DNA of 6,611 nucleotides from Spirochaetaceae bacterium. Lineage in GTDB: Bacteria; Spirochaetota; Spirochaetia; DSM-27196; PWMO01. The notes beneath the pieces were generated by a model, which saw only the letters and a list, made by a program, of their open reading frames with translations, did no database searches and was not told the origin of the DNA. How positions within the stretch are numbered: the stretch's first letter is position 1; the number at the start of each line of letters is the position of its first letter. The stretch lies in the NCBI GenBank assembly GCA_003558175.1, contig PWMO01000477.1:1-6611 (forward strand), written 5' to 3'. Below, one piece after another: positions 1 to 6,160 of this stretch. Position numbers and translations under genes: made by a program.

Positions 1-1345
1 GCATGGATTCAGCGGGAACCTCAAGCATATCCTCAGTGAGATAAGTGCCGGGTTCCACATCCTGTTTCAACGTAGTCCCATCCGCCAGGTAGTACGGCAG
101 TTGGCGATTTGAGCCGATCGGCTCAGCCGGGAGCAGCAGCCCTTCGACACCTTCGATGGTGTGGTGGTGGCCCTGCGCCTGCAAGACGGAACCGCGGCGA
201 AGCGATGCGGAGGTTCGTGCCACCAGGTCGTAGCGCGGCTGCGGATCGAACGTTCCCGTCGGGAGCCCGAGCAGTCCGATGGACAGGATGCTGAACACGG
301 TCTCAAATCCGAGATAATGCGCCGGGTAGTAGATGAGAGCGGCGCTTCGACTGCGATTGACCGGCACACCCTTTTCGAGCAGCACCTGCCAGGTCTCTTC
401 GTCGTCACACGCCACAACGACGTACACACCCCCTTCGAGACTCTGTTCGTCCGTGCGCCTCAAGCAGTTCACTACGTCAATGCGCGGGCTGCCAGCAAGA
501 ATTCCTCCGTTCTGCTGTGGACACATGATGTCGGGGATTTCCACCGTTCGAGCAACCGGACAGTGGAACGCCGGAACATCAGGGTTCAGTTCGGGCACAT
601 GATTACAGACGATGCCCATCTCGGTAAGGTCCGGCAGGGCCCGCTGTCCGAACGCCGACAGGATCTCGCTGCGGCGGCCGAGGGTCGCGGCAACGTCCTC
701 CCCCAGATTCCAGACCTTGTCAAAATCGGGAATCGAGACCGTCTTGTCCAACACGGTCATCGACTGCCGTTGCACGTCATAGACGAAGTCATACTCACTG
801 GATTTGCCGGCGCTCAGCATCGTAAGCCCGGCAGCACGCACCCAGGTTATCAACCCTACCAGCAGTGACGGCTGGTCACCCTCGGCAAGTGAGAGAATGC
901 ATCCCTGTTCTCTTGCTTTGCGCGCCAGAAGCGGTCCGACAACCGAGTCAGACTCCTTGGTTACCATAATCACGTGCTTGCGGTTCTCGATTGCAGCAAG
1001 CGCGTGCGCCGCAGAAGCCTCGGGATTCCCGGTACCCTCGACAACAACGTCGAAAGGCATGCGCATCGCAAGCAGTGTGTCATCGAAAATGAGATGCTTT
1101 CCCGCCTTGAACGCCTTGATGCCCTGCTCATATGACTTGCAGTGCTCGATCATATCGGGCGCCACGCCGATGTGGCGATACGCTTCGCGACACCGTTCCA
1201 CATTGCGACCGCACACCACGCGGATGCTGATCCTGTCGTTCCTCGACCCGTATACAATCAGTGAGTGGTCGAATCCCTTGACGCCGATCACGGCAACTTC
1301 CACTGTTGTTTTGTCTGCCCTGTCAAATAGCAGATCGTAGTTCAT
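1..1345 (-). CDS. NAD(P)-dependent dehydrogenase with C-terminal SAF domain (COG4091-like), 3' end cut by window edge
   Basis: An open frame of 448 codons runs from an ATG at 1345 to the left edge with no stop. The ATG follows a strong ribosome site, AGGAGG, four bases upstream. The N-terminus is a Rossmann-type domain: strand VEVAVIG (15-21), then a glycine loop, and a second strand ending at VVCGRN (43-48). Next come the VVEGTGNPEA motif (101-110), a KE pair (130-131) and EGDQP (155-159), which match the pattern I know from 'predicted homoserine dehydrogenase' proteins with a SAF domain. The C-terminal part, from about residue 375, looks like a SAF domain ending in TYLTEDML. Family members are about 430-460 residues, so only a few are probably missing. 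The enzyme should oxidise or reduce a small hydroxy- or oxo-acid or polyol-derived substrate in the cytoplasm; a true role in homoserine synthesis is unlikely in this setting. The glycine loop is GVKGFDHS rather than GxGxxG. Transcription probably starts at the sigma-54 promoter 1517-1535. Family assignment is firm; substrate is unknown. Confidence 0.85.
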   Translation of the reverse strand, partial: MNYDLLFDRADKTTVEVAVIGVKGFDHSLIVYGSRNDRISIRVVCGRNVERCREAYRHIGVAPDMIEHCKSYEQGIKAFKAGKHLIFDDTLLAMRMPFDVVVEGTGNPEASAAHALAAIENRKHVIMVTKESDSVVGPLLARKAREQGCILSLAEGDQPSLLVGLITWVRAAGLTMLSAGKSSEYDFVYDVQRQSMTVLDKTVSIPDFDKVWNLGEDVAATLGRRSEILSAFGQRALPDLTEMGIVCNHVPELNPDVPAFHCPVARTVEIPDIMCPQQNGGILAGSPRIDVVNCLRRTDEQSLEGGVYVVVACDDEETWQVLLEKGVPVNRSRSAALIYYPAHYLGFETVFSILSIGLLGLPTGTFDPQPRYDLVARTSASLRRGSVLQAQGHHHTIEGVEGLLLPAEPIGSNRQLPYYLADGTTLKQDVEPGTYLTEDMLEVPAESM

Positions 1346-1450
1346 TCCGCCTCCTCTGCTGCGTTCACCCCGCGGCGCTCGGTACGTCTCGCGCCACGGG
1401 ATGCCAACCTGTTGTTGTTCTCAATTAATCCCGACATTCGGGCCGTCTCT

Positions 1451-1480
1451 TCAGGCCATCTTCCTCCGGACCGGCTTCAT
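1451..1480 (-). CDS. Possible 9-codon leader peptide in the dehydrogenase 5' leader
   Basis: On the minus strand an ATG at 1480 opens the tiny frame MKPVRRKMA, closed by TGA at 1453-1451. A perfect AGGAGG abuts the ATG directly, which is too close for efficient initiation. A second in-frame ATG (1459-1457) has GGAGG three bases upstream. The frame lies roughly 27 bases downstream of the predicted sigma-54 transcript start, so it would be on the mRNA. It could be a translated leader, or simply purine-rich repeat sequence. Low confidence. Confidence 0.15.
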   Translation of the reverse strand: MKPVRRKMA

Positions 1481-1495
1481 CCTCCTTCGGACCGT
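1457..1495. repeat. Imperfect 18-bp direct repeat, 21-bp period
   Basis: The units at 1457-1474 (CATCTTCCTCCGGACCGG) and 1478-1495 (CATCCTCCTTCGGACCGT) agree at 15 of 18 positions. On the transcribed minus strand each unit reads as GGTCCG, a Shine-Dalgarno-like purine run, then ATG. They lie just downstream of the predicted transcription start of the dehydrogenase. Confidence 0.5.
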
Positions 1496-1516
1496 ATTAT
1501 CGAGCTGAAACGTAGT

Positions 1517-1535
1517 TAGCGAATAGCGTGCCAAG
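1517..1535 (-). promoter_or_regulatory. Sigma-54 (-24/-12) promoter driving the SAF-domain dehydrogenase
   Basis: Read on the minus strand the site is CTTGGCACGCTATTCGCTA. The -24 element TTGGCACG is a full match to consensus, and the -12 element TCGCT differs from TTGCT at one base. The invariant GG (1532-1531) and GC (1520-1519) are exactly ten bases apart, as sigma-54 requires. Transcription would begin near 1507, giving a leader of about 160 bases before the ATG at 1345. A sigma-54 activator gene lies directly upstream in the opposite orientation, the usual arrangement for a dedicated regulator and its target. Confidence 0.75.
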
Positions 1536-1583
1536 TCCTCCTCGTGCAGCGCCAAAGCGGCGCGCGATTACTCCACGGGCAAT

Positions 1584-1593
1584 CTTGATCAAG
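1584..1593. promoter_or_regulatory. Perfect 10-bp palindrome CTTGATCAAG, candidate protein-binding site
   Basis: The perfect palindrome CTTGATCAAG is centred about 80 bases upstream of the predicted sigma-54 transcript start (near 1507). This is within reach for an upstream activator or bending-protein site, but no second copy was seen in the window. Function is inferred from position only. Confidence 0.25.
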
Positions 1594-1696
1594 GCTGATA
1601 CTGCCTGCGCTATGTGACGATAACAGCGACAATAAGAGCCCTTCAAGCAGTTTCGCGGTCCCTGCAGGCCATCGATCTCAGTTCTACACTGTTGTT

Positions 1697-1748
1697 CGAG
1701 CGCGAGGAATGCTCGCAGAGCGAATCTCAGCAATTGCAACACCGCAAT
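1697..1748. promoter_or_regulatory. Cluster of inverted repeats, candidate enhancer for the divergent activator
   Basis: Two inverted repeats sit close together: CGAGC-N9-GCTCG (1697-1715) and ATTGC-N6-GCAAT (1733-1748). The second overlaps the palindrome GCAATTGC (1730-1737). The hexamer AATCTC recurs at 1723 and 1746, and again at 1878. The cluster lies about 190-240 bases upstream of the predicted sigma-54 start, a typical distance for a sigma-54 activator's upstream sites. Binding by the neighbouring PrpR-type protein is inferred. Confidence 0.3.
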
Positions 1749-1957
1749 CTCGCTTGCAGGACTGCACGACTTGAGTCATACTGCGATGTGCAGGCTGACA
1801 CTGTCGCAGACAAGACCCACAGAGAGCTAGCTGTGCGAAGTTACCGGCCATACGTGGGTGTCGCGCATGGGATCTTCAATCTCTGCGCACGAAGTCCGAA
1901 GCGTGAGACCGAAACGTGAAACCCTGAGTGTGCCGTCCGCAGAACAGAGAGGCAAAA

Positions 1958-3901
1958 TTGATCGCGCCGATCCATATCACGTTCATTGTTCCCTATAGCG
2001 AGCTGCAGTCTACGGTCGAAGACGTCTTTCGAACGCATCCACGTAAGGAGGCCATTGCCTACGCCATTACCACCAAGACCTTCGAGGAGCTGGACCTCGG
2101 CAGGCTGACCACCGATATCCTGATCGGGCGCGGTTGGACGGCCCACCTTATGCAGCAGACCGAACTGCCGTTCATCGACATGACCGTTACCGGCTTTGAC
2201 ATCACGACGGCGGTGAGTGAGTGCGTTCACCGTTTTCGGCCGAGGAAAGTTGCCATCATCGGTCCGTCAAATACCGTTTTTGGTGTCGAAGAGATAGACC
2301 AGGCCTTTCCCTGTCGACTGAAGGCCTGCGAAGTGTCCGATCCTGGTGCTCTTACCGGCTCAATCGAGGCGGCGGTGGGTGAAGGTTGTGATGTGGTGGT
2401 TTGCGGTCAGATGGCACATGACATCTGCCGAAAGCTTGGCGTTCCCAGTGTATTGATTACCTCCGGCCGCAAGACGGTGCGTCAGGCAGTTGACGAGGCC
2501 ATCCGTACCGTCACCATTCGGCGCAGTGAACGGGAGCGGAGTGATCGATTTCAGTCCATCATGGATTACTCCTTCGAGGGAATTATCGCGACCGACGCCG
2601 GCGGGAGCGTGACGGTCATCAACAGGCGGGCGTGCGAGATCCTGCATCGAACTGCCGACCAGGCACTTTCCACCGCCGCGGCCGATCTTCTGCCCCACCT
2701 GGATATCGGCGCGGTACTGTCACACGGCTCGAGAATTCTTGGTGAGATCATGACCTTGCACGGCCGCCGCTACACCGCAAACTGCGTTCCCGCCGGCAAG
2801 GCCGGAGCGGTCATCACCTTTTCCGATATTACTCGGATCCAGGCACTGGAACAGAAGATCCGCACGACGCTCCACAAGAAGGGACTCGTAGCCAGGTATA
2901 CATTCCCGGACATCATCGGGGACGAACCGATCGTCAAGCAGACGGTCTCCGTAGCACTCCGCTTCGCCGGCACTGATTCCAACATCTGCATCCTGGGCGA
3001 GACAGGGACCGGCAAGGAACTGTTCGCGCAGAGCATCCACAACGCCAGCGATCGGCGTGACCACCCCTTCGTGGCCGTGAACTGCGCCGCACTTGCGGAG
3101 GATCTGCTCGAAAGCGAGCTCTTCGGTTATGTGGATGGCGCCTTCACGGGGGCGTCCCGCGGCGGTAAGGCGGGCCTGTTCGAACTCGCCCACAACGGAA
3201 CGATCTTTCTTGACGAGGTCGGAGACATCTCGTCCAAGCTTCAGAGTAAACTGCTGCGGGTTCTGCAGGAACGAGAGATCATGCGCCTGGGTCACGACAG
3301 GGTTATACCGGTGGATATTCGAGTCATCTCGGCATCGAACCGGGATCTCACCGAGCTCGTGGCTGCGGGGAGATTCCGCGAGGATCTGTATTACCGCCTC
3401 AACGTTCTGCGCCTCAGACTCCCTGCGCTACGCAAACGAAAGAACGACATCATTTTGCTTGCTCACCACTTTCTGCAGCAGAAGGGGACGCAGTCCCGCG
3501 GCCGCATCGAAGGGTTCACTCCGGAAGCCCAAGCGCTGCTGCGCGCCTACTCCTGGCCCGGTAATATCCGCGAGCTTCGCAACGTCTGCGAACGGGTTTC
3601 GGTTCTGGCGCAGACCGAGCTGGCAACGGAGCAGGACGTTCGTTCGTGCCTGGACTGGCCGCCGATGGCGCGGTCGAATGAGGCTACGGTGGACGATGCA
3701 GCGGAGAAAGCACTGTACCGCGCAATGGACGATCCCGCCGGCCTGACCGGACTGACGTTGTCGCGCTCTGCCAATCTGCAGGAGAAGGAACTGATTCTGA
3801 ACGCACTCGGCAACACCCGGAGCAGGAAGGAAGCGGCGCGGAAGCTGGGCATCGATCCCAGCACGTTGTGGCGCAAGATGAAGCGGCACCACCTCCTCTA
3901 A
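1958..3901 (+). CDS. PrpR-type sigma-54-dependent transcriptional activator (PrpR_N-PAS-AAA+-Fis HTH)
   Basis: This 647-residue protein activates transcription by sigma-54 RNA polymerase. I chose the TTG at 1958 because GAGAGG lies five bases upstream and the family usually opens near the strand seen here (IHITFIVPY). A GTG at 1928 in the same frame would add ten residues but lacks a ribosome site. Domains in order: PrpR_N sensor (about 3-175), the fold that lets PrpR bind 2-methylcitrate; a PAS domain (about 196-300, SFEGIIATDAGG); and an AAA+ core. The core has Walker A GETGTGKE (347-354), GAFTGA (394-399) for sigma-54 contact, Walker B with D419-E420, and the arginine region RFREDLYYRL (472-481). 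A Fis-type helix-turn-helix ends the protein (about 612-645, KEAARKLGIDPSTLWRK). All catalytic motifs are intact. It has no receiver domain, so it is probably driven directly by a metabolite. It is divergent from the dehydrogenase, whose promoter it likely controls. Ligand unknown. Confidence 0.95.
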   Translation: MIAPIHITFIVPYSELQSTVEDVFRTHPRKEAIAYAITTKTFEELDLGRLTTDILIGRGWTAHLMQQTELPFIDMTVTGFDITTAVSECVHRFRPRKVAIIGPSNTVFGVEEIDQAFPCRLKACEVSDPGALTGSIEAAVGEGCDVVVCGQMAHDICRKLGVPSVLITSGRKTVRQAVDEAIRTVTIRRSERERSDRFQSIMDYSFEGIIATDAGGSVTVINRRACEILHRTADQALSTAAADLLPHLDIGAVLSHGSRILGEIMTLHGRRYTANCVPAGKAGAVITFSDITRIQALEQKIRTTLHKKGLVARYTFPDIIGDEPIVKQTVSVALRFAGTDSNICILGETGTGKELFAQSIHNASDRRDHPFVAVNCAALAEDLLESELFGYVDGAFTGASRGGKAGLFELAHNGTIFLDEVGDISSKLQSKLLRVLQEREIMRLGHDRVIPVDIRVISASNRDLTELVAAGRFREDLYYRLNVLRLRLPALRKRKNDIILLAHHFLQQKGTQSRGRIEGFTPEAQALLRAYSWPGNIRELRNVCERVSVLAQTELATEQDVRSCLDWPPMARSNEATVDDAAEKALYRAMDDPAGLTGLTLSRSANLQEKELILNALGNTRSRKEAARKLGIDPSTLWRKMKRHHLL

Positions 3902-3929
3902 CCGCCACGCTCTACTTCTGACCGCCGAC

Positions 3930-3958
3930 GCTCGGTTGCCGGATTGTCCCGCCCGAGC
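3930..3958. terminator. Possible bidirectional hairpin between convergent genes
   Basis: Arms GCTCGG (3930-3935) and CCGAGC (3953-3958) pair perfectly, and an inner CGG/CCG pair (3940-3942 with 3949-3951) could extend the stem. The site is in the 78-base gap between the convergent activator and permease stops, where a shared terminator is expected. No T-run follows on either strand, so a classical intrinsic terminator is not shown. A separate 10-bp palindrome, CACTCGAGTG, lies at 3965-3974. Confidence 0.3.
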
Positions 3959-3979
3959 ACCCTACACTCGAGTGCCGTT

Positions 3980-4990
3980 CTACCCGTCCGAACGTTTGTC
4001 GCTTGCATCGCCTCTTGCCGCCGTTGAGCCACGCGAGACCAGCGAATCGCGAGAAAACAGTCGAAACACGCGGTAGCATACACCGGCCCAGAACTGCTGC
4101 ATGATCATGTTCAGCACGACCGGCAGAGCGACAATCGGGCCAAAGTGGTTCAACGCGATCACAATGCCCGCGGCGTTGTTTTTCATTGATGCGGCGTACA
4201 CGACGGTGGGCAGTGCCCGATCGTTACGCCCCAGCAGCAGCCGCGAAATCACAAACGCAATAAAGAAGTTGGCAACCGTGTGTACGACTACCGCTACCAA
4301 CACCCACGGCAGGTCGGCGTCCAGTGACTGCATATAGGGGCGGACTACCGCACCGTTGATCGCCAGCAGCACCAGCATCATCTCCTTGGTAGTCAGGTCG
4401 AGTCCCGGACGAAAGCGCTCAACGGACCGGCCCATGGTGTGGCGAGCAGCGAGCCCCAACAGCACCGGTATAACAATCGTCTGCACCAGGTTGCTCATCA
4501 GTTCACGTGAGTCAAAAAAGACCGCTTGGCCCATGAAGATCGACATCTGCAACGGAATGTAGAACCCGCTCAGTACCGTGGCGAAGGTCACTACCGACAG
4601 AGAGAGCGCTATGTTTCCGTTGGAGATCGCGGTCCAGATTGTCGAGGTGATAGCGACCGGGGTGATTGCGATGAGAAAATGCCCGACGGCGTAGGACGAT
4701 CCAGGGCCGTAGAACAGGAGGCCTATTCCATACCCAATCACCGGCATGCAGAGATAGACTACAACGAGAGTTACCAGGAAGCCCTTCGGTGCCGCAACAA
4801 CGCTCTTCAGGCTGTCCAAAGTGCACGACGTCCCCATGACGAAGACCATGAAGAACAGCATGTACGGCAGAGCCGCCGAAAGCGGCGCGATCTGCGGCGC
4901 GAATAGCAGGCCCGCAGCTATGCAGACAATGACAAACAGGGTGAGGTATGCGCTGATGAATTCATGAATCCAGGTAACAACCGCGCGCAC
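3980..4990 (-). CDS. Bile acid:sodium symporter (BASS/SBF) family permease
   Basis: The 336-residue protein is strongly hydrophobic, with about nine or ten membrane segments, and should sit in the inner membrane importing an organic anion. The start is a GTG at 4990 preceded by AGAAGGG seven bases upstream. Segments resembling the BASS fold include FFMVFVMGTSCTLDSLK near the N-terminus, the crossover-like stretch around TSTIWTAISNGNIALS, and the second crossover around VVYAASMKNNAAGIVIA (about 263-279). In the bacterial homologue ASBT-NM the second crossover carries the sodium ligands Glu260 and Gln264. By my unaided alignment these are Ala266 and Lys270 here, so coupling may not be the usual sodium type. 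The C-terminus ends in a polar tail of about 25 residues (after YRVFRLFSRD). It is last in the minus-strand run, 63 bases after the M29-like gene, which suggests it imports that enzyme's substrate. Family is confident; substrate is not known. Confidence 0.85.
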   Translation of the reverse strand: MRAVVTWIHEFISAYLTLFVIVCIAAGLLFAPQIAPLSAALPYMLFFMVFVMGTSCTLDSLKSVVAAPKGFLVTLVVVYLCMPVIGYGIGLLFYGPGSSYAVGHFLIAITPVAITSTIWTAISNGNIALSLSVVTFATVLSGFYIPLQMSIFMGQAVFFDSRELMSNLVQTIVIPVLLGLAARHTMGRSVERFRPGLDLTTKEMMLVLLAINGAVVRPYMQSLDADLPWVLVAVVVHTVANFFIAFVISRLLLGRNDRALPTVVYAASMKNNAAGIVIALNHFGPIVALPVVLNMIMQQFWAGVCYRVFRLFSRDSLVSRGSTAARGDASDKRSDG

Positions 4991-5029
4991 ACCTACACCC
5001 TTCTTATACTCCGTACCTGTGCAACGATT

Positions 5030-5050
5030 GCGACCGGCCGGGCCGACCGC
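5030..5050 (-). other. GC-rich hairpin between the M29-like gene and the permease
   Basis: On the minus-strand transcript the arms GCGGUCGG and CCGGUCGC form an eight-pair stem with two G-U wobbles around a five-base loop. It starts three bases after the M29-like stop codon and no U-run follows. It may protect or process the mRNA and so set the ratio of enzyme to permease, rather than end transcription. Confidence 0.35.
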
Positions 5051-5053
5051 GAT

Positions 5054-6037
5054 CTATGCCTTCACCAATACGTCGCCGGCCTTCAGCACCGGTTCTCCGT
5101 CAATGGAGAGGGTCGGCTGCAGCATGATGCCGTCGATGTGTCCCTTCGCCTGAACCAGACCGCCGAGGTTGGCGCTGGTACCGATACCAAAATGGACGGT
5201 GCCCCACGCTCCGTGGTCGTTCACTATCAGGCCGTTGAGATTTGTGATGCTCGGGTTGAGCCCCAGCGCCAGTTGCGCGATGTGGTACACACTGGGATCG
5301 TTCTGACTGCGCCAGAGATTGTCCAGCGTCTTCGCTTCCTGGCCGCCCTCTACCTTGACCACGCTGCCGTCTTCAACCGTCAGCTTGATGGGATCTCGCA
5401 GCAGTCCGCGCTCCGAGCCACGCAGGTTGGGCACTGAGCCGTCAAAGACAATGGTGCCGCTGACGTTGACCGGGGCGATGTTGGCCTCGATATTGGGCAC
5501 ACCGGTGAACACGCCGGGCTTGTCGCAGACGCAGCAGTGCGAGTTGCCGGGGCGGCCCTCAATGTTGATGGTCACATCGGTTCCCGCGGGATTGGTGAGT
5601 TTGACCTCTTTGCCCGCGCCGAGCATCTCCGCCACCCGGTCACACAGCGGCTTCATACGGTCAAAGTCCTCTTCAATGCCGCCCTCCATCAGGATTTCGG
5701 GGGCACACCCGGCCATGCTCAGAATACGCGTTCCGGTCTTCAGCGCCGACTTGGTTGCCACCGTGTGTGCGATATCGCGCATCGTCGGGAAGATGACGAT
5801 ATCCACTTTCGACATCGCTTCGGCAATCGCCAGCGGCGGCTCTTCTCCGTCCCAGTGGCGGGGACGCATAACGCTAACCACCGTCTCACATCCGGCATCC
5901 TCGCCGGCGGCGGCCAGCGATTCTGCGACCGACACCAGCGTGGGATCGGTCACGATCAGCAGCTTCTCTTCCGCTTGCGCCTTGACACACCTGGTGATGA
6001 TCTTGCGCGCACCTTTCATCATCAGCATCTGTTGCAT
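5054..6037 (-). CDS. Aminopeptidase T-like (peptidase M29 / NicX-type) metalloenzyme
   Basis: The 327-residue cytoplasmic protein (no signal peptide) belongs to the COG2309 'leucyl aminopeptidase T' superfamily, which also includes 2,5-dihydroxypyridine 5,6-dioxygenase (NicX). The ATG at 6037 has AAGGAG nine bases upstream. Candidate metal ligands are Glu184 (NIEANIAP, matching the GEVFTAP region of M29 enzymes), His282 (VHFGIG) and the HxD pair His300-Asp302 (HIDGIML). The position of the second bridging glutamate in M29 peptidases (LGEVAL) appears to be Gln255 (IAQLAL). One glutamate lost with His/HxD kept resembles mononuclear iron NicX more than the two-metal peptidase. A cysteine cluster (Cys168, Cys169, Cys171) lies before Glu184. 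It is shorter than true M29 aminopeptidases of about 400 residues. It is 123 bases downstream of the cupin and 63 bases upstream of the permease. Fold assignment is good; whether it is a hydrolase or a dioxygenase is open. Confidence 0.75.
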   Translation of the reverse strand: MQQMLMMKGARKIITRCVKAQAEEKLLIVTDPTLVSVAESLAAAGEDAGCETVVSVMRPRHWDGEEPPLAIAEAMSKVDIVIFPTMRDIAHTVATKSALKTGTRILSMAGCAPEILMEGGIEEDFDRMKPLCDRVAEMLGAGKEVKLTNPAGTDVTINIEGRPGNSHCCVCDKPGVFTGVPNIEANIAPVNVSGTIVFDGSVPNLRGSERGLLRDPIKLTVEDGSVVKVEGGQEAKTLDNLWRSQNDPSVYHIAQLALGLNPSITNLNGLIVNDHGAWGTVHFGIGTSANLGGLVQAKGHIDGIMLQPTLSIDGEPVLKAGDVLVKA

Positions 6038-6090
6038 ACAGCGTTACTCCTTCCTCTTACTCGTTTGGGTTCTGACTTGTTTCTTCTACC

Positions 6091-6131
6091 GCCGTTCACG
6101 ATGCGGTTCAACCACGATACCACGGAACGGC
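6091..6131. repeat. Inverted repeat in the cupin/M29-like intergenic gap
   Basis: Perfect 7-bp arms GCCGTTC (6091-6097) and GAACGGC (6125-6131) flank 27 bases that contain the nested GGTTCAACC (6105-6113). The hexamer CACGAT is repeated at 6097-6102 and 6113-6118. The gap is 123 bases long and lacks a T-run, so this could be an operator or a structured mRNA spacer. No convincing promoter was seen within it. Confidence 0.35.
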
Positions 6132-6160
6132 TGCTTCGTGTTGCCTTGCGGCTACCCTCG

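Larger units (their letters stand above)
1346..1957. other. Intergenic regulatory region between divergent dehydrogenase and activator genes
   Basis: About 610 bases separate the two divergent starts, much more than elsewhere in the window. The stretch holds a sigma-54 promoter toward the dehydrogenase, a repeat-bearing leader (1451-1495), and several palindromes between 1584 and 1835. Open frames of 81 and 101 codons occur here on opposite strands and overlap; neither has a recognisable domain or convincing ribosome site, and I treat them as chance. For the activator I see only a poor sigma-70-like pair (TTGCAG at 1754-1759, 17 bases, CATACT at 1777-1782) and no plus-strand sigma-54 site, so its promoter is unresolved. 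Confidence 0.6.

Noticed and set aside
161..1340. Plus-strand open frames of 235 and 178 codons
   Set aside because: They are antisense to the SAF-domain dehydrogenase, whose minus-strand frame is unbroken and matches a known family throughout.
1394..1414. Second sigma-54-like sequence, TTGGCATCCCGTGGCGC on the minus strand
   Set aside because: The GG and GC are eleven bases apart instead of ten, and the -12 element is poor.
1430..1442. Small hairpin CCCGA-ATG-TCGGG in the dehydrogenase leader as a terminator or riboswitch
   Set aside because: The stem is only five pairs, no U-run follows, and no known riboswitch pattern surrounds it.
1496..1501. GATAAT on the minus strand as a sigma-70 -10 box for the dehydrogenase
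   Set aside because: The hexamer 17 bases upstream (ATTCGC) does not resemble a -35 box, and the overlapping sigma-54 site is far better.
1497..1742. Minus-strand open frame of 81 codons in the intergenic region
   Set aside because: It has no recognisable domain or clear ribosome site, overlaps an opposite-strand frame, and its 3' end contains the sigma-54 promoter.
1614..1919. Plus-strand open frame of 101 codons upstream of the activator
   Set aside because: The composition is not protein-like, it has no family resemblance, and it overlaps the candidate enhancer palindromes.
1928..1957. GTG at 1928 as the activator start
   Set aside because: There is no ribosome site upstream, while the TTG at 1958 has GAGAGG at good spacing and fits the family's N-terminus.
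6078..6111. TTGAAC and TAGAAG with a 17-base spacer on the minus strand as a promoter for the M29-like gene
   Set aside because: The -10 match is weak and the pair is what chance would give in a gap this long.
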